Source: an uncultured Clostridia bacterium (lineage in GTDB: Bacteria > Bacillota > Clostridia > Lachnospirales > Bianqueaceae). From it: a stretch of DNA of 58,312 nucleotides. Positions within the stretch are counted from its first letter, which is position 1. Every line of letters starts with the position of its first letter. Of this stretch, positions 8,057-16,425 are shown piece after piece. The notes under the pieces are model-generated. The model was not told where the DNA came from and searched no databases. It was given only the letters and a program-made list of their open reading frames with translations. Made by a program: the position numbers and the translations under genes. The stretch covers positions 1-58,312 of the forward strand of contig CALWBZ010000053.1 of assembly GCA_944376225.1 (NCBI GenBank). The letters run 5' to 3'.

Positions 8057-8964
8057 AAAAGGACGGGAAAAAGGCATGGCTGTATCTGTTGCCGGCCATC
8101 CTGTTTCTAGGCGTGTTCATGATCTATCCCTTGATCGACGTGCTGATCTATTCCTTTGAGGAAGGGTATAACTTTGCTTCTCAGACCTCTTTTGGCACGG
8201 GACTTTATAACTATTCCTACGTTCTGCATGATCCTTATTTTCTGCAAGCCATCCGGAATACTTTTATCCTGACCGCCATTACGGTTCCCGTTTCTACCGG
8301 CCTCTCCCTGCTGATCGCGCTGGGACTGAGCAAGGTTCGGGCCCTTCGCGACCTATATCAGACCGTGTACTTTCTGCCCTATGTCACCAATACCCTGGCC
8401 GTGGGCCTGGTTTTCATGGTTCTGTTTCAGCAGACGGAATATTCCGACGGGCTGGTGAACCTATTGATCCAATGGTTCGGAGGAGAATCCGTGGACTTCA
8501 TCGACGGCCCTTACTGGGCAAAGATGCTGGTTTTGTGTCTGTACACCGTCTGGATTGTCATGCCCTTTAAGATTCTCATCCTAACCAGCGCCCTTGCTTC
8601 GGTCAATGAAGAATATTATAAGGCGGCCCGGGTGGACGGCACTTCCTCCTTCCGTACCTTTACCAAGATCACCCTGCCCATGATCTCTCCCATGCTTTTT
8701 TATCTGGTGGTAACCGGCTGCATCGGCGCCTTCAAAGCTTACAGCGACGCCGTGGCGCTCTTTGGTACGGACTTAAACGCCGCGGGGATGAATACCATCG
8801 TGGGCTATGTCTATGACATGCTGTACGGAGACGGGGGTGGTTATCCCTCTTACGCTTCTGCCGCGGCCATCATCCTGTTCGTGATCGTATTGACGGTAAC
8901 CTGCATCAACCTGCTGATCAGCAATAAGCATGTTTATCATGAAGGAGGAACCGGACATGAGTAA
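8053..8964 (+). CDS. sugar ABC importer permease (MalF/UgpA type)
   Basis: Integral membrane subunit of the CUT1 importer, 303 residues, with about six transmembrane segments. The first follows a Lys-rich start (WLYLLPAILFLGVFMIYPL). The cytoplasmic coupling loop EEYYKAARVDGTSSFRTF matches the EAA motif that docks on the ATPase. It overlaps the ATPase gene by 4 nt (ATGA) with GGAGAG just upstream. It should pair with the next permease to form the channel. Substrate class is a sugar or sugar ester by family; the exact one is not readable. Confidence 0.93.
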   Translation: MKKDGKKAWLYLLPAILFLGVFMIYPLIDVLIYSFEEGYNFASQTSFGTGLYNYSYVLHDPYFLQAIRNTFILTAITVPVSTGLSLLIALGLSKVRALRDLYQTVYFLPYVTNTLAVGLVFMVLFQQTEYSDGLVNLLIQWFGGESVDFIDGPYWAKMLVLCLYTVWIVMPFKILILTSALASVNEEYYKAARVDGTSSFRTFTKITLPMISPMLFYLVVTGCIGAFKAYSDAVALFGTDLNAAGMNTIVGYVYDMLYGDGGGYPSYASAAAIILFVIVLTVTCINLLISNKHVYHEGGTGHE

Positions 8965-9820
8965 ACATTCCCAAAAGGCCTCCTTTCGAGGAAAGGGGAT
9001 TTTCTCCAAAGGGATCCTCTATTTTCTGCTCACCCTGTGGGCCCTTATTGTATTGTTTCCCTTCTACTGGATGATTCTGACCTCCTTAAAGAGCTACGGT
9101 TCTTATAACGCGGAGGTGACCCCCAGTTTCTTCACCCTATCCCCCACCTTGGAGAACTACAAAGACGCCTTCACTCTGGTGCCTCTAGGGCGGTATCTGC
9201 TTAACACCCTCTTCTTCGCGGCGGCCACCACCGCGATCATGGTCGTCGTTATCACCCTTGCGGCCTATGCCTTTGCCCGGCTTCGTTTTCGCGGGAAGAA
9301 CGCGCTGTTCACCCTCTTTCTTTCCCTCATGATGATCCCCACGGAGCTGGTAATGATCACCAATTTCGCCACCGTTACCAATCTGGACATGCGCAATACC
9401 TTCTGGGGACTCATCCTTCCTTCCGTCACCAGCGTGTTTTATATCTATCTGCTCAAAGAAAATTTTGAACAGGTGCCCGACGAGCTCTATTACGCGGCCA
9501 AGGTGGACGCCACCTCGGACCTAAAATATCTTTGGAAGGTCATGATCCCCATCTGTCGGCCCACAATCATCACCATCATCATCTTAAAGATTATTGAATG
9601 CTGGAATTCCTATGTATGGCCCCGCCTGATTACCGACGATCAGGCCATGTATCTGGTTTCCAACGGCATACAAGAGATCCGCGAAAACGGCTTCGGACGG
9701 GAGAATATCCCGGCCATGATGGCCGCCGTCGTGGTGATTTCTGTCCCTCTAGTCATTCTGTTTCTGATCTTTCGCAAGAAGATCATGTCCGGCGTATCGA
9801 GAGGAGGCACCAAAGGATGA
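8957..9820 (+). CDS. sugar ABC importer permease (MalG/UgpE type)
   Basis: Second channel subunit, 287 residues, about six membrane helices, EAA loop DELYYAAKVDATSDLKYLWK near residue 185. The start at 8957 was chosen because GGAGG (8944-8948) is 8 nt upstream; a longer in-frame reading from 8930 has no such site. The gene overlaps the end of the first permease by 8 nt and the start of the binding-protein gene by 4 nt, so the four genes should be translationally coupled. Confidence 0.93.
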   Translation: MSKHSQKASFRGKGIFSKGILYFLLTLWALIVLFPFYWMILTSLKSYGSYNAEVTPSFFTLSPTLENYKDAFTLVPLGRYLLNTLFFAAATTAIMVVVITLAAYAFARLRFRGKNALFTLFLSLMMIPTELVMITNFATVTNLDMRNTFWGLILPSVTSVFYIYLLKENFEQVPDELYYAAKVDATSDLKYLWKVMIPICRPTIITIIILKIIECWNSYVWPRLITDDQAMYLVSNGIQEIRENGFGRENIPAMMAAVVVISVPLVILFLIFRKKIMSGVSRGGTKG

Positions 9821-11409
9821 GAAAAGTCATTTTTTGTATGATCCTTTCCTTAGTTCTCGGCCTTTGCGGCTGCCATGGCTCTACGAAGAGCTTGACCGCC
9901 TTTACGCCTCCCGAGGAATTCGATACGTCCTCTACCTATGAGATCACCTTCTGGGCCAAGAACGATACCAACGCCACCCAGACGACCATCTATAAAAAGG
10001 CCATCGAGGATTTTCAAAACCTGTATCCCAATATCACGGTGACGCTGAAGCTGTATACGGATTACGGGGCTATCTATAACGATGTAATCACCAATATTTC
10101 CACGGGTACCACTCCCAACGTCTGCATCACCTATCCCGATCATATCGCTACCTATATGACCGGAGATTACACGGTCGTTCCCCTGGATACCCTTTTGACG
10201 GACGAAGCCTACGGTCTGGGAGGCAGTAAGGTATTGTTTGACTCTCCCTCCCTTACGGAGATGATTCCCCAATTCCTTGAGGAGTGTCGGATCGGCGGCG
10301 GGTATTACGCCGTCCCCTTCATGCGCTCCACCGAAGCCTGCTATATCAATAAGACCTATGTGGAGGCGCTGGGCTATACCCTGCCCGAGACCCTGAGCTG
10401 GGACTTCATCTGGGAGGTCTCCGAGGCGGCCATGGCCAAGGACGCGGAGGGCAACTTCCTCGTCAACGGTCAATCCGTGATGATTCCCTTTATCTATAAG
10501 TCCACCGATAATATGATGATCCAGATGCTAAGACAGCTAGACGCCGGATATTCCGGGGAGGCGGGTGAAATCGAGATCTTTAACGACACGACTAAGGATC
10601 TTTTATACACCATCGCCGAACATGCCGGCACCAGAGCTTTCTCTACCTTTAAGATTTCCAGTTATCCCGCCAACTTCTTAAACGCGGGACAATGCATCTT
10701 CGCTATCGATTCCACCGCCGGCGCCACCTGGATGGGCACCAACGCCCCCCTTTCGGATATCGCCGAAGAAGCCCTTGTCGAATTTGAAACCGTGGTAATG
10801 GCGATTCCCCAGTTCGATGAGGAAAATCCGCAGATGATTTCCCAGGGGCCGTCGATCTGTATTTTCAATAAGGATGATCCCCAGGAGGTATTGGCTTCCT
10901 GGCTGTTTACCCAGTATCTTCTTACCAATGAGGTGCAGATCGCCTATTCTCAGACGGAGGGCTACGTTCCCGTCACCGCGAAGGCCCAGGATTCGGATAC
11001 TTATCAGGATTATCTTTCCCGCGCGGGAGAAGACGACGAACTCTATTATGACGTGAAAATCGAAGCCTCCCGACTTCTCTTGGATCATCTGGGAGACACC
11101 TTTGTGACGCCGGTATTTAACGGTTCCACTTCCCTGCGTAACGCCGCGGGAGAACTGATCGAGTCCGTCACCAAGTCTATGCGGCGAGGCGAAACCGTGG
11201 ACGATGCCTATATGGAATCTCTATTCGACGAGGTAACGGCCTTATATCACCTGGATCAAACCGAGGGCCTCGCTTCCGGCAAGGACGACCTGGGGCCCCT
11301 GCCCCAAACCTCGGTTATCCTCCTCTCCGCCTTGGCCGTCGTCTGGGCTCTGATGATTGCCTATGCCCTCTGGCAGCGCTTTACGACGAAAAAGAAGAAA
11401 TCATCTTGA
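9817..11409 (+). CDS. sugar-binding lipoprotein with C-terminal membrane helix
   Basis: Extracellular solute-binding protein (family 1) of the CUT1 importer, 530 residues. The N-terminus MRKVIFCMILSLVLGLCGC is a lipoprotein signal with Cys19 as the acylated residue. The mature part begins with a typical strand-helix pattern (YEITFWAKNDTN). ATG at 9817 has GAGGAGG 9 nt before it. The unusual point is the C-terminus: after a flexible linker, residues about 499-518 (ILLSALAVVWALMIAYALW) form a hydrophobic helix ending in a Lys-rich tail. The protein may therefore be fixed to the membrane at both ends. It is the last gene of the operon, whereas binding proteins are usually first. Confidence 0.9.
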   Translation: MRKVIFCMILSLVLGLCGCHGSTKSLTAFTPPEEFDTSSTYEITFWAKNDTNATQTTIYKKAIEDFQNLYPNITVTLKLYTDYGAIYNDVITNISTGTTPNVCITYPDHIATYMTGDYTVVPLDTLLTDEAYGLGGSKVLFDSPSLTEMIPQFLEECRIGGGYYAVPFMRSTEACYINKTYVEALGYTLPETLSWDFIWEVSEAAMAKDAEGNFLVNGQSVMIPFIYKSTDNMMIQMLRQLDAGYSGEAGEIEIFNDTTKDLLYTIAEHAGTRAFSTFKISSYPANFLNAGQCIFAIDSTAGATWMGTNAPLSDIAEEALVEFETVVMAIPQFDEENPQMISQGPSICIFNKDDPQEVLASWLFTQYLLTNEVQIAYSQTEGYVPVTAKAQDSDTYQDYLSRAGEDDELYYDVKIEASRLLLDHLGDTFVTPVFNGSTSLRNAAGELIESVTKSMRRGETVDDAYMESLFDEVTALYHLDQTEGLASGKDDLGPLPQTSVILLSALAVVWALMIAYALWQRFTTKKKKSS

Positions 11410-11434
11410 TTTTCCCCCTGTTCTGATCTATAAT
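11406..11434 (+). promoter_or_regulatory. promoter of the OB-fold lipoprotein gene
   Basis: TTGATT (11406-11411), 17-bp spacer, TATAAT (11429-11434). The -35 box overlaps the stop codon region of the preceding gene. Confidence 0.8.
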
Positions 11435-11484
11435 AGAGACGTTGCCAATCGGCAGCAAGATTATCTAAAGGAGAATGAAGAAAC

Positions 11485-12357
11485 ATGAAAAAGATGATGG
11501 CTTTATTGCTTGTTGTGCTGATGGTCGCCTCGATGACCGCTTGCTCAAGCGATACGGGAAATAGCTCCGCGGCCCAGGAGAGTTCCGCCGCGGCAGAAAG
11601 CTCTGCCGCCGAAGAGAGTTCCGCCGCCGAGGAAAGCTCCGCCGCCCAGGAAAGCTCCGCCGCCCAGGAGAGCTCTGCCGCCCAGGCGCAGGTCGAAGTG
11701 ATGAGCTATGAGGAGTACATGGCTGCCGAGCTGGACAGCGAGGTATGCGTAGAAACCTATGTGCAGGCGAAGCAGTCCTACTACGCGGAGCAGCAGACCG
11801 CTACGCTGTATACCCAGGATCAGGACGGCGCTTACTTTGTCTATGACGCCTCCATCTCTCAGGAAGATTATGACAAGCTTGTCCCCGGTACCAAGGTTCG
11901 CGTGACCGGTTATAAGGCGGAGTGGGCCGGCGAGATCGAGATCATGGACGGTACCGTGGAGGTGCTGGGGGGTGAGGACACCTTTGTCGCCGAAGCCCTT
12001 GACGCCACCGATCTTCTGGGTACCGACGAGCTGATCGACCACCAGAACCAGTTCGTGTCCTTCAAGGGACTGGAGGTTGTGGCCAGCGTGGACGAGGCCA
12101 ACGGCAACGCCGAGGTTCCCTTCCTGTATAACTACAACGGTTCCGGTACCGAGGGAGACGACCTGTACTTCAACGTATCCAAGGATGGCGAGACCTATAC
12201 CTTCGTCATCGAGTCCTATCTGTGCGACAGCACCACGGACGTATACAAGGCGGTGCAGGGCCTTCAGATCGGCGACGTGATCGATATGGAAGGATACCTG
12301 TACTGGTATGAGGGTGTGAATCCCCATATCATTTCCGTAACGCCCGCCGAGGGATAA
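11485..12357 (+). CDS. lipoprotein with ESSAAx repeats and OB-fold-like domain
   Basis: A 290-residue exported protein. The signal peptide ends in the lipobox SMTAC (Cys20). Next comes a low-complexity linker of seven hexapeptides of the form ESSAA(Q/A/E), residues 26-67, which would act as a flexible spacer in the cell wall. The globular part (about 70-290) has two segments that look like extracytoplasmic OB folds: VCVETYVQAKQSYY then VPGTKVRVTGYKAEW, and later NQFVSFKGLEVV then IGDVIDMEGYLYWY. Related OB-fold lipoproteins occur widely in Clostridia, usually with unknown ligands. It has its own promoter and terminator, so it is a single-gene unit despite its closeness to the importer operon. 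Confidence 0.82.
   Translation: MKKMMALLLVVLMVASMTACSSDTGNSSAAQESSAAAESSAAEESSAAEESSAAQESSAAQESSAAQAQVEVMSYEEYMAAELDSEVCVETYVQAKQSYYAEQQTATLYTQDQDGAYFVYDASISQEDYDKLVPGTKVRVTGYKAEWAGEIEIMDGTVEVLGGEDTFVAEALDATDLLGTDELIDHQNQFVSFKGLEVVASVDEANGNAEVPFLYNYNGSGTEGDDLYFNVSKDGETYTFVIESYLCDSTTDVYKAVQGLQIGDVIDMEGYLYWYEGVNPHIISVTPAEG
11560..11685 (+). repeat. in-frame 18-bp tandem repeat (7 units)
   Basis: Seven 18-bp units encode the hexapeptide (E/N)SSAA(Q/A/E). Synonymous differences such as agc/agt and tcc/tct separate the copies, so they are not a very recent expansion, but slippage could still change linker length. Confidence 0.9.
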
Positions 12358-12392
12358 GTTTCGGTATTTAAGCTTAGGAGTTTTCACATTAA

Positions 12393-12457
12393 ATGATATG
12401 CTCCCTTCTAAGTGACAAGTTCTTCATGTCTACCTAGAAGGGAGCATATCATTTTTC
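12393..12457 (+). terminator. 18-bp hairpin terminator between convergent genes
   Basis: A perfect 18-bp inverted repeat (12393-12410 with 12435-12452) around a 24-nt loop, followed by TTTTTCT. It ends the lipoprotein transcript. On the other strand it follows the repeat tail at 12459-12490 and so also faces transcripts of the ABC exporter operon. Confidence 0.88.
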
Positions 12458-12458
12458 T

Positions 12459-12490
12459 GAGAAAATCGATTCATTTAACACGAAAATCCC
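12459..12490 (-). repeat. gene-end repeat family, locus A (tail only)
   Basis: On the minus strand, directly after the stop codon of the ABC exporter gene, GGGATTTTCGTGTTAAATG then AATCGATTTTC matches the tail half of the dispersed repeat described at 19.18, 24.77, 31.84 and 58.03 kb. The hairpin half is absent here, and the 18-bp terminator hairpin follows instead. Confidence 0.75.
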
Positions 12491-14377
12491 TTACTCGAGC
12501 TCGAAAGCTCCCGTATAAAGCTGATAATACTTGCCCTTTTCCTCGATGAGCTGCTCATGGCTTCCTCTCTCGATAATGCGGCCATGCTCCAAAACCATGA
12601 TGACGTTGGAGTTTTTGACCGTGGAGAGCCGGTGAGCGATGACGAAGACCGTGCGGCCCTTCATCAGCGCGTCCATGCCCCGCTGTACGATGGCTTCCGT
12701 GCGGGTGTCGATGGAAGAGGTGGCCTCGTCCAGAATCATGACCCGCGGATCCGCCACCGCGGCGCGGCTGATGGACAGGAGCTGACGCTGCCCCTGGGAC
12801 AGATTGCTGCCGTTTCCGGAGAGCATCGTGTTATATCCCTCCGGCAGACGGGTGATGAAATCATGGGCTCCCGCCAGCTTGGCCGCGTCCATGCATTCTT
12901 CATCTGTGGCGTCCAGTCGGCCGTAACGGATGTTTTCCATGACCGTACCGGTGAACAGATTCGTATCCTGTAATACCATTCCTAAGGAACGGCGCAGGTC
13001 GGCTTTTTTGATCTTGTTGATGTTGATGCCGTCGTAACGAATCTTACCGTCCTCAATGTCGTAGAACCGATTGATCAAGTTCGTGATGGTCGTCTTGCCC
13101 GCGCCGGTGGCGCCGACGAAGGCCACCTTCTGTCCCGGCTCCGCATAGAGGGTGATATCATGCAGCACGATCTTGCCGGGATCGTATCCGAAATCCACGT
13201 CCTTCATCCGCACGTCGCCGGCCAGTTTGGTGTAGGTGACCGTACCCTCCGCCTGATGGGGATGTTTCCAGGCCCATGTGCCCGTGCGTTCCGAGCATTC
13301 GATCAGCTTTCCGTTTTCCTCTCGCACGTTCACCAGGGTGACATATCCGTCGTCCACTTCCGGATCTTGATCCAGCATCTCGAAGATACGACCCGTACCC
13401 GCAAGACCCATGACGATGGAATTCACCTGGTTGGACACCTGGTTGATGTTCCCCGCGAACTGCTTGGTCATGTTCAGGAAGGGCACGATCACGCTGATCC
13501 CGAGGGCCATGCCCGATATGCTTAAGTTCGGCGCGCCGCTGACGAGGAGGATTCCCCCTGTCAGAGCTACGATCACGTAAAGGACGTTTCCTACGTTATT
13601 TAGGATCGGCCCCAGCGTATTGGCAAACTTATTGGCCTTCTCCGATTCCTCAAACAGCTTGTCATTGATCCGGTCGAAGTCCTTCTTGCTCTCTTCCTCA
13701 TGGCAGAATACCTTGACCACCTTCTGACCGTTCATGATCTCCTCGATGAATCCCTCTTCCTTTCCCAGGGCGACCTGCTGAAAGGCGAAGTGTCTGGCGG
13801 ACTTTCCTCCCACCTTGCGGGTGATTGTCAGCATAACGATGACGCCGATTAACACCACCAGAGCCATCCAAACGGAGAAATACAGCATGATACTGAAGAT
13901 CGTAAGTACCGTAATGACGGAAATCAGCATCTGGGGAAAACTCTGAGAGATCATCTGCCTCAGGGTATCGATATCGTTGGTATAGTGACTCATGATATCC
14001 CCATGGTTATTGCGGTCGAAATAACGCACCGGCAGATCCTGCATCTTTCCGAACATCTTCTCTCGCATTTTCATCAAAGAACCCTGGGTGATGATCGCCA
14101 TCATCTGGTTAAAGGCAAAGCCGGAAAGCAGGGACAACACGTAAAAGAAGGCGAGAAGTCCCACAAAACCGAGGATCTGGCCGGCCACCTGGTTCCAGTC
14201 CCCGCTCTGAAAACTCTGCTCTACCAGAGCGATGACGTTCTGCATGAAGACCGCGGGAATAGAACTCACGATCGCGTTAAAAACAATGAACACGATGACC
14301 AGCGGCAGCATGACGGGATAAAAGGAAAACAGCTCCTTTATCAGACGAACGGTAATACTCTTTTTACTCCTCTGCAT
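12491..14377 (-). CDS. ABC exporter half-transporter, catalytic partner
   Basis: A 628-residue type IV ABC exporter subunit: six membrane helices (about 1-330) followed by a nucleotide-binding domain. The active-site set is complete: Walker A GATGAGKTT, signature LSQGQRQ, Walker B VMILDEATSSID with the catalytic Glu, and switch His in AHRLSTV. A linker insert rich in charged residues (about 345-395) separates the two domains. The start is the ATG at 14377, with AGGTGA 5 nt upstream; an in-frame GTG three codons earlier is possible. The gene overlaps the end of its partner by 14 nt. The pair should act as a heterodimer exporting drugs, peptides or lipids; the substrate is unknown. Confidence 0.92.
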   Translation of the reverse strand: MQRSKKSITVRLIKELFSFYPVMLPLVIVFIVFNAIVSSIPAVFMQNVIALVEQSFQSGDWNQVAGQILGFVGLLAFFYVLSLLSGFAFNQMMAIITQGSLMKMREKMFGKMQDLPVRYFDRNNHGDIMSHYTNDIDTLRQMISQSFPQMLISVITVLTIFSIMLYFSVWMALVVLIGVIVMLTITRKVGGKSARHFAFQQVALGKEEGFIEEIMNGQKVVKVFCHEEESKKDFDRINDKLFEESEKANKFANTLGPILNNVGNVLYVIVALTGGILLVSGAPNLSISGMALGISVIVPFLNMTKQFAGNINQVSNQVNSIVMGLAGTGRIFEMLDQDPEVDDGYVTLVNVREENGKLIECSERTGTWAWKHPHQAEGTVTYTKLAGDVRMKDVDFGYDPGKIVLHDITLYAEPGQKVAFVGATGAGKTTITNLINRFYDIEDGKIRYDGININKIKKADLRRSLGMVLQDTNLFTGTVMENIRYGRLDATDEECMDAAKLAGAHDFITRLPEGYNTMLSGNGSNLSQGQRQLLSISRAAVADPRVMILDEATSSIDTRTEAIVQRGMDALMKGRTVFVIAHRLSTVKNSNVIMVLEHGRIIERGSHEQLIEEKGKYYQLYTGAFELE

Positions 14378-16112
14378 CTTGATCACCTGCCTTATTCTGA
14401 GAAGTGTAGACTTCCTGATAGATGGCGTTGGTCGCCATCAGTTCCTTATGCGTGCCCACCGCCTGAATCTTTCCTCCGTCCATGACGATGATGCGATCCG
14501 CGTCTTCCACGGATGCCGTGCGCTGGGCGATGATGATCTTGGTGGTCTCGGGGATGTATTCCCGCATGGCCTTTCGGATCAGCGCGTCCGTCCGGGTATC
14601 CACCGCGCTGGTGGAATCGTCCAGGATCAGGATCTTGGGCTTTTTCAGAAGAGCCCTGGCGATACACAGACGCTGCTTTTGTCCGCCGGACACGTTGGCG
14701 CCGCCCTGTTCGATATATGTATCATACTTCTTGGGGAATGTCTGAATAAATTCATCTGCCTGAGCCAATCTGCACGCCTCTTCCAGTTCCTCGTCCGTGG
14801 CGTTTAGATTGCCCCAGCGCAGGTTCTCCTTAATAGTACCGGAAAACAGAATGTTCTTTTGCAATACGACGGCCACCTGATTCCGCAGGGACTCCACGTC
14901 GTACCGACGCACATCCACGCCTCCGACCAAGACAGACCCTTCGGTGGCGTCATAAAGGCGAGAGATCAACTGGATGAGGGAGGACTTGGAAGAACCGGTG
15001 CCTCCAATGATCCCGATGGTCTCGCCGGAGCGGATATGCAGATCGATATCCGCCAGGGCCATGCGCTCCGCCTTTTTGGAATACTTGAAACTCACGCTGT
15101 TAAAGTCAATAGATCCGTCCTTCACCTCGTGTACGGGGTTGTCCGGATTATCGATGGTGCTCTTCTCCTGCAAGACTTCCACGATACGCTGGGCGGATTC
15201 CGTGGCCATGGTAATCATGACGAAAACCATAGAAAGCATCATCAGGCTGCTCAAAATCATGAAACTGTAAGTCAGAAGAGAGGAGAACTGCCCCACATCC
15301 AGGTCAAGACCGTGGGTGGTAATGATCGTGTAGGATCCGAAGGACAGTACGAAGATCATCACCGCGTAGATACAAAACTGCATTAAGGGGTTATTCAGGG
15401 CCAGAATCCGTTCCGCCCGGGTAAAATCCCCGCATACATCCGCCGCCGCGCGGTTAAACTTCTCCTTCTCGTAATCCTCCCGCACATAGGACTTCACCAC
15501 GCGGATGCCTTTTACATTCTCCTGAATGGAGCTGTTCAGAGCGTCATACTTCTTAAAGACGCGCTTAAACAAGGGCATGGTCTTGCGGGCTACCAAGAAG
15601 AGGCCAAAGGCCAAAAGGGGCGCTACGATCAGGAAGATAAAGGCCATGCGCCCGCCCATCACGAAGGCCATGACGAAGGCGAAGATGAGCATTAAGGGGC
15701 TTCGGATCGCCGTACGAATAATCATCATATAGGCGAACTGCACGTTGCTTACGTCCGTCGTCATCCGCGTGACCAGAGAGGACGTGGAGAATTTATCGAT
15801 ATTCTCGAAAGAATATCCCTGAATCGCGTAAAACATGTCCTTGCGCAGGTTCTTGGCCAGGCCGCAGGAGGCCGTGGCGCAGGTGGATCCCGCCAGGGCG
15901 CCGAACATAAGGGACAATCCCGCCATTACCACCAGGATCAGACCGTAACCGGCGATGACGCCGAGGTCGCAGCCCGCCTTGATTTGATTCACCAATTCGG
16001 CGATGATAAAGGGAATAATACACTCCATCACGACTTCCATAGATACCAGTATCGGAGTCGCGATGGATACTTTTTTATACTCTCTGATACTTCTTGCCAG
16101 TTCTTTGACCAT
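14364..16112 (-). CDS. ABC exporter half-transporter, degenerate partner
   Basis: A 582-residue subunit with six membrane helices and a C-terminal ATPase domain. Walker A is GGTGSSKSS and the signature is VSGGQKQR. The residue after Walker B is Asp instead of Glu (ILILDDSTSAVD), and the switch His is replaced by Gln (IIAQRTASV). These changes are typical of the non-catalytic half of heterodimeric exporters such as the TM287/288 and EfrCD group. ATG at 16112 was chosen because GGAAGGA lies 8 nt before it, while the upstream ATG at 16130 has no site. The operon has a consensus promoter with a palindrome in the leader. Confidence 0.93.
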   Translation of the reverse strand: MVKELARSIREYKKVSIATPILVSMEVVMECIIPFIIAELVNQIKAGCDLGVIAGYGLILVVMAGLSLMFGALAGSTCATASCGLAKNLRKDMFYAIQGYSFENIDKFSTSSLVTRMTTDVSNVQFAYMMIIRTAIRSPLMLIFAFVMAFVMGGRMAFIFLIVAPLLAFGLFLVARKTMPLFKRVFKKYDALNSSIQENVKGIRVVKSYVREDYEKEKFNRAAADVCGDFTRAERILALNNPLMQFCIYAVMIFVLSFGSYTIITTHGLDLDVGQFSSLLTYSFMILSSLMMLSMVFVMITMATESAQRIVEVLQEKSTIDNPDNPVHEVKDGSIDFNSVSFKYSKKAERMALADIDLHIRSGETIGIIGGTGSSKSSLIQLISRLYDATEGSVLVGGVDVRRYDVESLRNQVAVVLQKNILFSGTIKENLRWGNLNATDEELEEACRLAQADEFIQTFPKKYDTYIEQGGANVSGGQKQRLCIARALLKKPKILILDDSTSAVDTRTDALIRKAMREYIPETTKIIIAQRTASVEDADRIIVMDGGKIQAVGTHKELMATNAIYQEVYTSQNKAGDQDAEE

Positions 16113-16146
16113 AACACACATCCTTCCCATTTGTCAAAAAAAAGCA

Positions 16147-16171
16147 TTTATCAAACCGCCGGTTCGATAAA
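16147..16171 (-). promoter_or_regulatory. 25-bp operator-like dyad in exporter leader
   Basis: TTTATC-A-AACC-GCC-GGTT-C-GATAAA is a near-perfect dyad centred at 16159, about 10-35 nt downstream of the predicted transcript start of the ABC exporter operon. It is well placed for a repressor. Exporters of this type are often controlled by MarR-family proteins, but no regulator gene is adjacent. Confidence 0.5.
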
Positions 16172-16189
16172 TACCAATGCACCTTCCCC

Positions 16190-16218
16190 ATTATAATCGA
16201 TCCTTATTTTAATGTCAA
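16190..16218 (-). promoter_or_regulatory. consensus promoter of the ABC exporter operon
   Basis: TTGACA (16213-16218), 17-bp spacer, TATAAT (16190-16195) on the minus strand, a full SigA consensus. Such a strong core promoter usually needs a repressor, fitting the dyad downstream. Confidence 0.9.
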
Positions 16219-16340
16219 GGTACCTTTTTATTCTCTCTACTGTTTTTCGCTTCTGACCATCTCTCTGCAATCCGCCCGGTCTCTCTTTGTTTGCTTTACA
16301 CAAAATTTCATGGCCTCTTTTGGTAATTTTTACTTTTTCC

Positions 16341-16369
16341 TTGTGTTTTTCCCTTAAATAGGATACACT
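16341..16369 (+). promoter_or_regulatory. probable promoter of the MacB-type ABC gene
   Basis: TTGTGT (16341-16346), 17-bp spacer, TACACT (16364-16369). The match is moderate. The gene starts 56 nt further on. Confidence 0.5.
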
Positions 16370-16425
16370 ACTAAGGACGGTTCCCTTGGGAGCCGGTTTC
16401 AGAAATAAGGGAGGATCTTATTGGC

